Source: CAVOBC01 sp963693635
Lineage (GTDB): Bacteria; Pseudomonadota; Gammaproteobacteria; Pseudomonadales; Azotimanducaceae
Direction of reading: 5' to 3'
Length of the DNA stretch: 11,272 bases
NCBI GenBank assembly: GCA_963693635.1
Contig: CAVOBC010000137.1
Location: 1-11,272 of the forward strand
Shown: one piece after another, positions 1 to 6,731 of the stretch
How positions within the stretch are numbered: position 1 is the first letter of the stretch
How the letters are laid out: every line of letters begins with the position of its first letter
Notes under the pieces: model-generated
Told to the model about the DNA's origin: nothing
Database searches by the model: none
Seen by the model: the letters and a program-made list of their open reading frames with translations, nothing else
Program-made: the position numbers and the translations under genes

Positions 1-2
1 GG

Positions 3-134
3 ATGCTCGGACTTCCCGACGTCGCGGCGCTTGCACACGCGCGCCAGCCGCAGCGACCGGTGGCCGCGGCGCGGCATGCGCTCTTGCCGCAAGTGTCCGC
101 GCCTGCCGGGGGTGGAGGCAACAAGGCGGGGTGA
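3..134 (+). CDS. Possible 3' end of an unidentified reading frame (partial)
   Basis: The frame is open from the left edge to a TGA at 132-134 and uses G or C at most third codon positions, as the real genes here do. The 43 visible residues (start LGLPDVAAL, end GGGGNKAG) are rich in Ala, Pro and Gly and show no motif I can assign. The IS-like repeats just downstream suggest the C-terminus of a transposase or its helper. The sequence itself does not prove this, and the stretch may be non-coding. Confidence 0.3.
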   Translation: MLGLPDVAALAHARQPQRPVAAARHALLPQVSAPAGGGGNKAG

Positions 135-152
135 TCGGCAGGCCGACCGATC
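133..152 (+). terminator. Small hairpin after the partial reading frame, possible weak terminator
   Basis: GATCGG (133-138) pairs with CCGATC (147-152). An inner alternative pairs TCGGC with GCCGA. The hairpin begins at the stop codon of the partial frame and is followed within ten bases by TTTT. The loop is large and the T-run short, so termination is only a possibility. It could equally be part of an insertion sequence end. Confidence 0.25.
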
Positions 153-218
153 CACACATTTTCCCAAACTGATCCACATCTACCCAAACCGACCCGCATC
201 TACCCATTGACCCAAACT
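149..218 (+). repeat. Imperfect ~20-base tandem repeats, IS-end-like
   Basis: About 3.5 head-to-tail copies of a unit close to GATCCACATCTACCCAAAC lie at 149-170, 171-190, 191-208 and 209-218 (last copy partial). Units 2 and 3 share GCATCTACCC or ACATCTACCC cores, and units 1, 2 and 4 share CCCAAAC. Repeated transposase-binding sites near the tips are typical of IS21-type elements, and motifs of this kind occur at such ends. The other end of the element is outside the window. The repeat is visible; its assignment to an insertion sequence is inference. Confidence 0.55.
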
Positions 219-229
219 GAGGCCGCGAC

Positions 230-1111
230 ATGAAGCTAGTCACCTTCACCCATGACCGAAGCACCCATAACGGATCCACGCGCATCGGTGCCCTTACAGA
301 CGACGGCATATTGGGTCTTGAGGCAACGGGATTCGAGGACATGCTGGCGTTGCTGAACGCGGGTGACGCCGGCATGGAAGCTGCCCGCAAAGCGATTGCC
401 GCGGGCGGCGAGTGCATCGCCGTCGACAGCGTAAAGCTTGAAGCGCCGGTGCCGCGCCCGGGTAAGGTCCTTGCGATCGCACTCAACTATGCCGAGCACG
501 TTGCCGAGACAGGTAGCAATGTGCCGCCTGTGCAGATGTGGTTTAACAAGCAAACCACGTGCGTCAACGCGCCCTTTGACCCGATCCACAAACCGATTGC
601 GTCGGACATGGTCGACTATGAAGGCGAACTTGGCGTGATCATTGGCAAGACCTGTCGCCACGTTCCTGCGTCAAGAGCGTTTGAGGTGATCGCGGGTTAC
701 ACGATAGTCGATGACGTCAGCGTACGTGACTGGCAGGCGCGCGCGGCGACCTTTCAGATTGGCAAGTCGTTCGATACACACGGCCCCATAGGTCCGTATC
801 TCGTGACTCCGGATGAGATCGGCGATCCCGAGGGTCTGGCACTCAGGACCTGGGTCAATGACGAGATCCGCCAGGACTCAAACACACGACACATGATCCA
901 CAAGATCGCAGAGCAGATAGAGCATCTGACAACGGCGTTCACGCTGGAACCGGGCGACGTGCTCGCAACCGGGACACCGTCAGGCGTCGGGGCTGCGATG
1001 AAACCCGCGCAATTCCTGAAGGCCGGAGACAAGGTGCGGATCGAGATCGAAAATGTTGGCGAGATCACGCATGCGGTCATCGCCGAACCGGGCGGTACCC
1101 GAATCGACTAA
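230..1111 (+). CDS. Fumarylacetoacetate hydrolase (FAH)-fold family protein
   Basis: This 293-residue protein belongs to the FAH/FAHD1/HpaG superfamily. These enzymes hydrolyse or decarboxylate acylpyruvates and related 2-oxo acids, or hydrate 2-oxo-alkenoates, with a divalent metal. Residues 1-70 form the variable N-terminal part and the catalytic fold starts at about 78 (KVLAIALNYAEH). Expected metal ligands are E131 and E133 in DYEGELGVIIG and D162 in VDDVSVRDWQ. GKSFDTHGPIGPYLVT (178-193) and ATGTPSGVG (246-254) are further family motifs. A GAGG at 219-222 lies seven bases before the ATG, so the start is secure. The gene converges on the acyl-CoA dehydrogenase gene, with 44 bases between the stops and no clear terminator. 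The IS-like repeats end at its ribosome binding site, so its native promoter may have been replaced. The substrate is unknown; a C4-C5 2-oxo dicarboxylate would fit the neighbours. Confidence 0.9.
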   Translation: MKLVTFTHDRSTHNGSTRIGALTDDGILGLEATGFEDMLALLNAGDAGMEAARKAIAAGGECIAVDSVKLEAPVPRPGKVLAIALNYAEHVAETGSNVPPVQMWFNKQTTCVNAPFDPIHKPIASDMVDYEGELGVIIGKTCRHVPASRAFEVIAGYTIVDDVSVRDWQARAATFQIGKSFDTHGPIGPYLVTPDEIGDPEGLALRTWVNDEIRQDSNTRHMIHKIAEQIEHLTTAFTLEPGDVLATGTPSGVGAAMKPAQFLKAGDKVRIEIENVGEITHAVIAEPGGTRID

Positions 1112-1155
1112 ACGTGCTTTTCTCCTCGCCTCTTCGCTACTGCAGGCGATTCGGG

Positions 1156-2766
1156 TCACGCCGCTTCGACGAGGGCGCGTCCCACCACTTTGAGTGCGAG
1201 CGTCTCCTCGGTACCCTCGAATATCGAGAGAACTCTCGAGTCCAGCCAGTAGCGGCTGACCGCGGACTCCTCGGCGTAGCCAAGACCGCCATGGATCTGC
1301 ATCGCCTCGCGCGTGATCCATTCGCTTGCCTTGCAAGCGAATAGCTTGACCAGACTGGCGTCCACCTGCCCGGCACCCTCATCCATCATGCGACCGACGT
1401 GGTAAGTGTACTGACGTGAAGCGAGCAGGTAGGCGGCCATCCGCGCCAGTTTGATACGGCTCAACTGGTAGGACGCGACGGGCTTGCCGAACACTTTGCG
1501 CTCACCGGCATAGCTGAGTGCCGCGTCGAAGGCGGCTTGCATGACCCCGCACGCGCGCGCGGCGGTCTGAATGCGCCCGCCCGAGAAACCGCGCATCGTG
1601 AAGTAAAAACCCCTTCCAAGCCCCTGTCCTTCACCGATCAGATTGGCGGATGGGACAAAAAAATTGTCAAAGAAGAGTTGGAACGAATGCATGCCGCGGT
1701 AGCCGACCGTGGCAATGGCCGTGCCGGTCAGTCGACCGCCACCGGGTTGGCTGACCGTGAATTCGTGCTCATCGAACTCGGGCTTTTCGACCAGGAACAG
1801 ACTGAGTCCCCGATGGTTGCTCGAATCGGGGTCTGTCCGTGCCAGGGTAAGCAAGACGCCGGCCTTGCCAGCGAAAGTGCACCACATCTTGCCGCCAGAG
1901 AGGCGCCAGCCATCACCGTCCGGGATCGCTTTCAACTGCACGGACGCCACATCAGAGCCGTAATCAGGCTCGGTGATCGCGATGGCGGGGAGCGGTTGAC
2001 CCTGGGCTATGCGCGGGAGCCAACTGGCCTTTTGTTCTTCTGTGCCCCCCTCAATCAGCGCGCGCGCAAGAATCTCGGGTCGTGTTATGAGACTGCCTGC
2101 CGCCCCCAGTGATGCGCGGGACAGTTCTTCTGTCACCACGATCATGCCAAGGCTGTCTTCTCCGTCGTCGGGCAACAATCCCCCGAAGCGCTCAGGCACT
2201 GACAGGCCGAAGCAGCCAAGATCGCGCAGTCCATCGAGAATGGCCGCAGGGATCATGCGATCCTCGCGGTGAATGCCCTCGGCGAGCGGCACGACAACGT
2301 CGTCGGAAAACTGTCGAAACGCATTGGCCATCAGCGCTTTTTCTTCGCCGAGTCCGCGTTCGCCAATGAAACCGTCCGCGTCAACCACGGAGCTGCCGAC
2401 CGAGGCGAGCGCGTCATGGCGTAGGTGACGCGCGCACAGCGCGCTCGTGCCAGGCGGCATGTTGACTGAATCCATGCCGAAATCTGCCGGACTGCGCTGC
2501 AGGCGTTGGTACATGAGAGTCAGCGCTTCGGCGGCGAACGTGTCCGCCAGCGACCGTTCAATCTCGCCCCGTGACGCCGCGTAATCCTGTAGCACGCGCG
2601 CCGCCTCGATCTCGGCTGTACTAAGTGAAAGATCGGCGATGGCCTGTTGGTGCAGATCCAGCCTTGCCGTGTCCACCTTTGCACCGTCGAGGCAGCATCG
2701 CCTGACGTAAGCGAGGCCCTCGCTAATTCGGTCACCAGCTTGCTCCAACGCCTGCGCGATGCTCAT
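1156..2766 (-). CDS. Acyl-CoA dehydrogenase, (2S)-methylsuccinyl-CoA dehydrogenase-like
   Basis: This 536-residue flavoenzyme is longer than ordinary acyl-CoA dehydrogenases (about 380-400) because of an N-terminal helical extension of roughly 130 residues. Such an extension is characteristic of methylsuccinyl-CoA dehydrogenase (Mcd) of the ethylmalonyl-CoA pathway, which oxidises (2S)-methylsuccinyl-CoA to mesaconyl-CoA. The dehydrogenase core starts near 140. TEPDYGSD (265-272) is the FAD/substrate loop, KMWCTFAG (293-300) belongs to the middle beta domain, GERKVFGKPV (421-430) and QIHGGLGYAEE (490-500) are C-terminal signatures, and E517 in SIFEGTEE is the expected catalytic base. The ATG overlaps the TGA of the upstream aldolase-like gene (ATGA), so the two are probably translationally coupled. 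No crotonyl-CoA carboxylase/reductase or mutase gene is in view, so the Mcd assignment rests on architecture and neighbours. Another branched acyl-CoA substrate remains possible. Confidence 0.85.
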   Translation of the reverse strand: MSIAQALEQAGDRISEGLAYVRRCCLDGAKVDTARLDLHQQAIADLSLSTAEIEAARVLQDYAASRGEIERSLADTFAAEALTLMYQRLQRSPADFGMDSVNMPPGTSALCARHLRHDALASVGSSVVDADGFIGERGLGEEKALMANAFRQFSDDVVVPLAEGIHREDRMIPAAILDGLRDLGCFGLSVPERFGGLLPDDGEDSLGMIVVTEELSRASLGAAGSLITRPEILARALIEGGTEEQKASWLPRIAQGQPLPAIAITEPDYGSDVASVQLKAIPDGDGWRLSGGKMWCTFAGKAGVLLTLARTDPDSSNHRGLSLFLVEKPEFDEHEFTVSQPGGGRLTGTAIATVGYRGMHSFQLFFDNFFVPSANLIGEGQGLGRGFYFTMRGFSGGRIQTAARACGVMQAAFDAALSYAGERKVFGKPVASYQLSRIKLARMAAYLLASRQYTYHVGRMMDEGAGQVDASLVKLFACKASEWITREAMQIHGGLGYAEESAVSRYWLDSRVLSIFEGTEETLALKVVGRALVEAA

Positions 2767-4226
2767 GCGTTCACCCTGTTTTCGACGATTTTCTGGAAGG
2801 ACTTGCCCTGGAGTTCTGCCATGGATATCCCGGTCGCAATCGCTTCGTCAGGCTCGAGGGCACCACAACTGATGCCGCTGATGAAGAAGTTGAGCAAGCC
2901 CTGGGCGGTCGCCGCGTCGTCGAACACATTGCCGACGAGCGTGGCCTGCGCGGCTTGGTCGATGAAGGTCTTGAGGCGGGCGGTTGCCGCCTCAAGACCG
3001 GTCAGAAAGAAGTAGTAGAACGCCGCGTAGCGAACCGGAATCTGTGCAGGGTTCAGGTCCCAACTCTGGTAGATGCCGAGCCGCAGCGTGTGGCTAATGT
3101 TGTCAAAGTGCAGCTTCCAGGCATCGTGCACGACGCGTCGATTCTCCTCGTGTTGCTGCAGGTTGAGGGGCGCGTCGGGCGTCGCCTTGTGTGGCGGAAT
3201 TGGCATGACATTGGTGATGCCGTCCGAGATGGTCACCTCGGTGCCTGTCAGACAAACCTGCATCATCATCCGCGCAAACTCAGCCGACGGGTGCGCGTGA
3301 CTCTGGTGTGTCGAGGCGATGTTACAGGTCGCGGTGTAGTCCATCGTGCCCAGGATCGCGCAGGTCACACGGCCCTTCCCCGCACGCATCAGCGCAGGAA
3401 TTGCACTCTCCCCGCTCGGATTGATGATCGACTGGATCGTCTCGATCATCAATTCGAGCCGAATGACGCCGCCTACCAGACCGTGATGTGCTTCGATCAA
3501 CGAGAGGCACTGGTGCATCGCGGAAACTTGCTCGGGGCTCGTGACCTTGGGTAGCGTGACCGCAAAATTCGACGGCAGGACGTTGCTGGTCGCCGAGAGC
3601 AATGTGGACATGAAGATGTCGAGAGTGCGCAGCGATCTCGCCTTGGCTTCTTCTGTCAGAGCTTTGACGCGGATGCCTGTAAACGGCGGCAGGTTGTCTG
3701 CCTGCAATCCCTGCGCCATGGCCGCTGCAGCGGCTAGCGCGTGCCCGTCCTCTTCAGCATCTTCGCGTGCCCCGTAGCCGTCCTCGAAGTCAATTCGCTG
3801 GTCTTCGACCGCTTCGCGCTCCAGCTTGCGCTGCACTCGCTGGTAGACGGTCCACGCGAGCCATGCGGCTGGATTGGTGGCGCGGACGGCGGTCGCGTCT
3901 ACTTCGAGGGCAGCCTGTAATGGCGCCAGCGACCCGGTGTCCTGCGGCAGGGATTTGGCACCCTCGAACTCGAGAGCCCTGGCAAAATCAACGAACGTCG
4001 GCGCGAATTCGGCCAGGTTACGACGTGCAAGTTGCGCCAGTTTGTCGGCCACCCCCACCTTGTATAGCTGTGCGCCGCCGTACACCGTGTGGACCGGTAC
4101 GCGGTCAACCTGAATGCCCGGATAGGTGGCGGTAAAGCGTTCGTTCGCGGCCTGAAGGCTCGCCATCACCGGACCAAGATCACCTTCGGACAGGGTTAGT
4201 CGCGGGTTGGAGGTACTGCTTTGCAT
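2763..4226 (-). CDS. HpcH/HpaI aldolase/citrate lyase-like protein (DUF6986-like)
   Basis: A 487-residue protein resembling the DUF6986 branch of the citrate lyase beta/HpcH aldolase superfamily. That superfamily includes malyl-CoA, citramalyl-CoA and citryl-CoA lyases. Seen in order: DFEDGYGAREDAEEDGHA (about 146-163), GIRVKALT (184-191, Arg186 is the candidate substrate-binding arginine), LPKVTSPEQ (225-233), RLELMIET (256-263) and GTMDYTATCNI (293-303). By analogy E258 or E262 and D296 would hold Mg2+. It is longer than standard lyases (about 300), and I know of no proven activity for this branch. The start was set at the ATG at 4226: AAGGAAGGA lies about 12-20 bases upstream, and the ORF's 46 extra upstream codons look unlike the family. 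The gene is first in a two-gene operon with the dehydrogenase and divergent from the CoA-transferase. It may cleave or form a beta-hydroxyacyl(-CoA) dicarboxylate; this is inference. Confidence 0.8.
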   Translation of the reverse strand: MQSSTSNPRLTLSEGDLGPVMASLQAANERFTATYPGIQVDRVPVHTVYGGAQLYKVGVADKLAQLARRNLAEFAPTFVDFARALEFEGAKSLPQDTGSLAPLQAALEVDATAVRATNPAAWLAWTVYQRVQRKLEREAVEDQRIDFEDGYGAREDAEEDGHALAAAAAMAQGLQADNLPPFTGIRVKALTEEAKARSLRTLDIFMSTLLSATSNVLPSNFAVTLPKVTSPEQVSAMHQCLSLIEAHHGLVGGVIRLELMIETIQSIINPSGESAIPALMRAGKGRVTCAILGTMDYTATCNIASTHQSHAHPSAEFARMMMQVCLTGTEVTISDGITNVMPIPPHKATPDAPLNLQQHEENRRVVHDAWKLHFDNISHTLRLGIYQSWDLNPAQIPVRYAAFYYFFLTGLEAATARLKTFIDQAAQATLVGNVFDDAATAQGLLNFFISGISCGALEPDEAIATGISMAELQGKSFQKIVENRVNA

Positions 4227-4506
4227 AGTTTCTTTTCCGTCCTTCCTTGCGTAGTAGGAGGCTTCGTGCCGGAAATTCATGGCTCGCGAAGCGAATGAAA
4301 TCCATGTATCGGTCTGGCCGGCCGCTTTCCGGCAGGTCCTGGGATCAGCGGACCCGGCGCGCATGTTAACGCATCGGCAACAGTGGCGATGACATGGTAC
4401 GCCCGCGCCGGCCTTCCCTTCGGGCTGTCAGGCTGCAGTTCGCCGAACGTGCAAAGGTCCAGACTATTCGATATGTTACCGGCCGTTTTTCATGGAGTTG
4501 GGACGC
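4227..4506. promoter_or_regulatory. Divergent intergenic region between the aldolase-like and CoA-transferase genes
   Basis: This 280-base gap separates two genes read away from each other, so it must hold at least two promoters. The left half carries only the purine-rich ribosome binding site of the aldolase-like gene (about 4235-4245). I see no strong sigma-70 boxes. TATGTT at 4472-4477 is a weak -10 candidate for the rightward gene. The one conspicuous element is a dyad at 4434-4453, listed separately. Confidence 0.5.
4434..4453. promoter_or_regulatory. Palindromic operator candidate
   Basis: TGCAGTTCGCCGAACGTGCA has GTTCG (4438-4442) and CGAAC (4444-4448) around a single C, flanked by TGCA on both sides with one extra G on the right. 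It lies about 54 bases before the CoA-transferase start, in the divergent spacer, where a shared regulator would bind. No regulator gene is in the window, so the protein that might bind here is unknown. Confidence 0.4.
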
Positions 4507-5691
4507 ATGCAATCAGTTCTGGACGGTGTGAGGGTACTGGATTTCGGTCGATACATTGCAGGGCCGTTTTGTGGTTGCCTGCTCGGCGACCTGGGCGCAG
4601 AGGTCATCCGGATCGAGAAGCTCGACGGCAGTGAAGATCGCTACACCTCACCGCTTAATGACAAGGGTGAAGGTGCGGGCTTCATCCAGCTTGCCCGGAA
4701 CAAGCTGGGTCTGACGCTCAACCCGACCAAACCTGAAGGCCGGGAAGTCGTCAAGAAACTGGTTGCGACCGCAGACGTCGTGATTGCCAACCTGCCACAG
4801 CCAACGCTGGTCGCGATGGGGCTTGATTACGACTCGCTGAAAGCCGTCAAGGCAGACATTATCCTCACCACTGTGTCCGCCTTCGGGGCGGCCGGTCCCT
4901 ACAGCGACAAGGTGGGTTTCGACGGGGTCGCGCAGGCGATGTCCGGTAACATGTACATGGGCGGATCGCCGGATCAGCCGATGAAGTCGTTCGTTCCGTA
5001 CTGCGACTTCGGTACCGCATCGCTCGCCGCCTTTGGCACCTTGTCGGCTGTCATTCACAAGATGAAAACGGGCGAAGGACAGCATGTAGAGGCCTCCCTG
5101 CTGCGCACGTCGCTGACGTTCAACAACGCCAACCTGATCGAACAGGCGGTGCTCGATATCAATCGGGAGGGTTCCGGCAACCGCGGCCAGGGCTCGGCAC
5201 CGGTCGACTGTATCAAGACCGCCGACGGTTGGCTGATGGTCCAGGTGGTGGGCAATCCGCTGTTTGAGCGCTGGGCGAATCTGATGGGCGAAGCGCACTG
5301 GCTCACCGACGAGCGCTATGCCACCGACCAGGCGCGGGGCGACAATGCCAAGGACATCAGTGATCGAACGACCGAGTGGGCCGCCGACAAGACCAATGAA
5401 CAGGCGATGGCGATCCTGGCCGAACACCGGATTCCGTACGGTGAGGTGATGCGGCCTGCGCAGACGCTGGAAGACGAGCACATTAAGGCGATCGGCATCT
5501 TTAAGGACGTGGACTATCCGGGGTTGCCGAAGCCCGCGCCGATTGTCCACGAACCGGTAAGGTTGTCGAAGACGCCGATCAAGCTACGCCATCGCGCGCC
5601 GACCCTCGGGGAACACACGGAACAGATTCTCGCTGAACTCGGCTACAGTGCCGAAGAACAGCAATCGCTCAAGGACAAGCGCGTGATCTGA
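4507..5691 (+). CDS. Family III (CaiB/BaiF) CoA-transferase
   Basis: A 394-residue family III CoA-transferase, which moves CoA between carboxylic acids through an enzyme-bound aspartyl anhydride. The N-terminus LDGVRVLDFGRYIAGPFC (5-22), GDLGAEVIRIEK (27-38) and ARNKLGLTLN (63-72) are hallmark family stretches. D167 in VPYCDFGT is the expected catalytic aspartate, and KTGEGQHVEASL (187-198) is also typical. The ATG at 4507 was preferred to the in-frame ATG at 4492: GGAG at 4494-4497 gives nine-base spacing and the family usually starts just before LDGVRVLD, while nothing like a ribosome binding site precedes 4492. Family members include mesaconyl-CoA C1-C4 CoA-transferase (Mct), succinyl-CoA:citramalate and formyl-CoA transferases. 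With the Mcd-like and lyase-like genes next door, a C5 dicarboxylate substrate is a reasonable guess. The gene ends 94 bases before hemF on the same strand, so co-transcription is possible. Confidence 0.9.
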   Translation: MQSVLDGVRVLDFGRYIAGPFCGCLLGDLGAEVIRIEKLDGSEDRYTSPLNDKGEGAGFIQLARNKLGLTLNPTKPEGREVVKKLVATADVVIANLPQPTLVAMGLDYDSLKAVKADIILTTVSAFGAAGPYSDKVGFDGVAQAMSGNMYMGGSPDQPMKSFVPYCDFGTASLAAFGTLSAVIHKMKTGEGQHVEASLLRTSLTFNNANLIEQAVLDINREGSGNRGQGSAPVDCIKTADGWLMVQVVGNPLFERWANLMGEAHWLTDERYATDQARGDNAKDISDRTTEWAADKTNEQAMAILAEHRIPYGEVMRPAQTLEDEHIKAIGIFKDVDYPGLPKPAPIVHEPVRLSKTPIKLRHRAPTLGEHTEQILAELGYSAEEQQSLKDKRVI

Positions 5692-5770
5692 CGAGTTTGC
5701 GGAGGCCTGAGACCGGTGTTCCCGGATTCGGCTCTCCATGGCTCGAATGCGCCTGTTGTGTGCCGAAGTG

Positions 5771-5788
5771 CCTCCGGAGGAAAAAATG
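5771..5788 (+). promoter_or_regulatory. Strong ribosome binding site of hemF inside a perfect palindrome
   Basis: GGAGG at 5776-5780 stands five bases before the ATG at 5786 and fixes the hemF start over the in-frame ATG at 5738. The Shine-Dalgarno is the right half of the perfect 10-base palindrome CCTCCGGAGG (5771-5780). A hairpin with a real loop would have only three pairs, so strong sequestration is unlikely. Confidence 0.75.
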
Positions 5789-6685
5789 ATCGACATCGAA
5801 CCCGTCACGACGTACTTCGCTGAACTGCAGGACACGGTCTGCCAGGCGATCGGGGACTTCGACGGTGGCGACGGCTTTAGCAGCGAGGACATCTATCCGC
5901 CGGGCGGCGGCAGATCGCGCCCCCGATTGCTCGAGGCCGGTGCTGTCATTGAGAAAGGCGCGGTACAATTCACGTGGAGTATCGGCGCGAGCTTGCCGCC
6001 CGCGGCGACAGAGCGAAACCCTGAGCTTGCGGGGCGCGGCTTTCAGGCGGCTGCCATCTCCCTGATCCAGCACCCGCGCAATCCCTACCAGCCGACGATG
6101 CACGCGAATCTGCGGTTCTTTCTGGTTGACGACACCCACTGGTACTTTGGCGGCGGCTTCGATCTGACGCCTTACTATCCGTTTGAAGAGGACGTCGTCC
6201 ATTGGCACCAAGCGGCCCGCAAAGCCTGCCTGCCGTTCGGCGATGAGGTTTATCCGCGGTGCAAAGCAGCCTGTGACGAGTACTTCTATCTGAGTCATCG
6301 GAACGAAGCCCGGGGCGTTGGCGGGCTGTTTTTCGATGATTGGACTGAAGGCGGCTTTGACCGGAGTTTTGACTTCGTGCGCAGCATCGGCGATCAGATA
6401 TTGCCTGCCTATATGCCGATTCTGGAGCGGCATCGTGACCATCCGTATACCGAGCGGGAGCGGGATTTCCAGAGCTATCGCCGTGGCAGGTATGCCGAAT
6501 TCAATCTCGCGATTGATCGCGGCACACGCTATGGCCTCCAGTCAGGCCGGCGCATCGAATCGGTGCTCGCTTCCTTGCCGCCGGTCGCGTCCTGGCGCTA
6601 CAACTGGCAGCCGGATGCGGGTACGCCCGAGGCCCTGCTGTATGAAAGGTACCTCAAACCACAGGACTGGCTTGGTGTTATATAG
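5786..6685 (+). CDS. hemF: Oxygen-dependent coproporphyrinogen III oxidase
   Basis: HemF oxidatively decarboxylates two propionates of coproporphyrinogen III to vinyl groups, giving protoporphyrinogen IX, a late step of heme synthesis in the cytoplasm that uses O2. The protein has 299 residues, the same as the E. coli enzyme, and is nearly colinear with it. GGGRSR lies at 40-45, and the active-site blocks are HPRNPYQPTMHANLRFF (96-112), FGGGFDLTPYYPFEEDVVHWH (121-141), HRNEARGVGGLFFDD (171-185) and YRRGRYAEFNLAIDRGT (231-247). H96, H106, H141 and H171 match the four histidines proposed as metal ligands in E. coli HemF, with a four-residue deletion before H141. It points to an organism that makes heme aerobically. 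No terminator is visible after the TAG, which is followed at once by an AT-rich spacer. Confidence 0.97.
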   Translation: MIDIEPVTTYFAELQDTVCQAIGDFDGGDGFSSEDIYPPGGGRSRPRLLEAGAVIEKGAVQFTWSIGASLPPAATERNPELAGRGFQAAAISLIQHPRNPYQPTMHANLRFFLVDDTHWYFGGGFDLTPYYPFEEDVVHWHQAARKACLPFGDEVYPRCKAACDEYFYLSHRNEARGVGGLFFDDWTEGGFDRSFDFVRSIGDQILPAYMPILERHRDHPYTERERDFQSYRRGRYAEFNLAIDRGTRYGLQSGRRIESVLASLPPVASWRYNWQPDAGTPEALLYERYLKPQDWLGVI

Positions 6686-6731
6686 CATTAAGTACATATT
6701 CCAACTGATTAGTTTTAATAAAATAAATTAG
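6686..6731 (+). promoter_or_regulatory. AT-rich spacer, probable promoter for the aminotransferase gene
   Basis: Only 9 of 46 bases are G or C, against GC-rich flanks. TAAAAT at 6719-6724 matches the -10 box in five of six positions, but no good -35 lies 16-18 bases upstream. It would start transcription almost at the ATG (6732). An alternative is TTGGTG (6672-6677, inside hemF) with CATATT (6695-6700) at 17-base spacing, which would leave a short AT-rich leader. No purine-rich ribosome binding site precedes the ATG. A leaderless or S1-dependent start is therefore possible. Confidence 0.45.

Noticed and set aside
149..218. A CRISPR array
   Set aside because: The repeats are directly adjacent, imperfect and lack spacers of uniform length.
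1112..1155. A bidirectional terminator between the convergent FAH-fold and dehydrogenase genes
   Set aside because: No stable inverted repeat with a T-run could be found in the 44 bases.
1537..2112. Open frames on the plus strand opposite the acyl-CoA dehydrogenase
   Set aside because: The dehydrogenase is intact with all signatures. These frames show no motif and reflect its codon bias.
2955..3554. A 199-codon plus-strand frame opposite the aldolase-like gene
   Set aside because: Composition is typical of an antisense shadow, and the minus-strand frame carries the conserved aldolase motifs.
4227..4364. A 46-residue N-terminal extension of the aldolase-like protein
   Set aside because: The extension is rich in Arg and Lys and lacks family-like sequence, and a good purine-rich ribosome binding site stands before the ATG at 4226.
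4648..5550. A 300-codon open frame on the minus strand opposite the CoA-transferase
   Set aside because: It lies wholly within a gene with clear family motifs, is rich in Arg, His and Val as antisense frames of GC-rich genes are, and matches no family I know.
5692..5785. A separate promoter or terminator between the CoA-transferase and hemF
   Set aside because: Short GC-rich dyads are present, but none has a T-run or convincing -35/-10 spacing. Only the ribosome binding site is clear.
5669..6442. A 257-codon open frame on the minus strand opposite hemF
   Set aside because: hemF is certain from its motifs and length. The antisense frame has shadow-like composition and spans the hemF start region.
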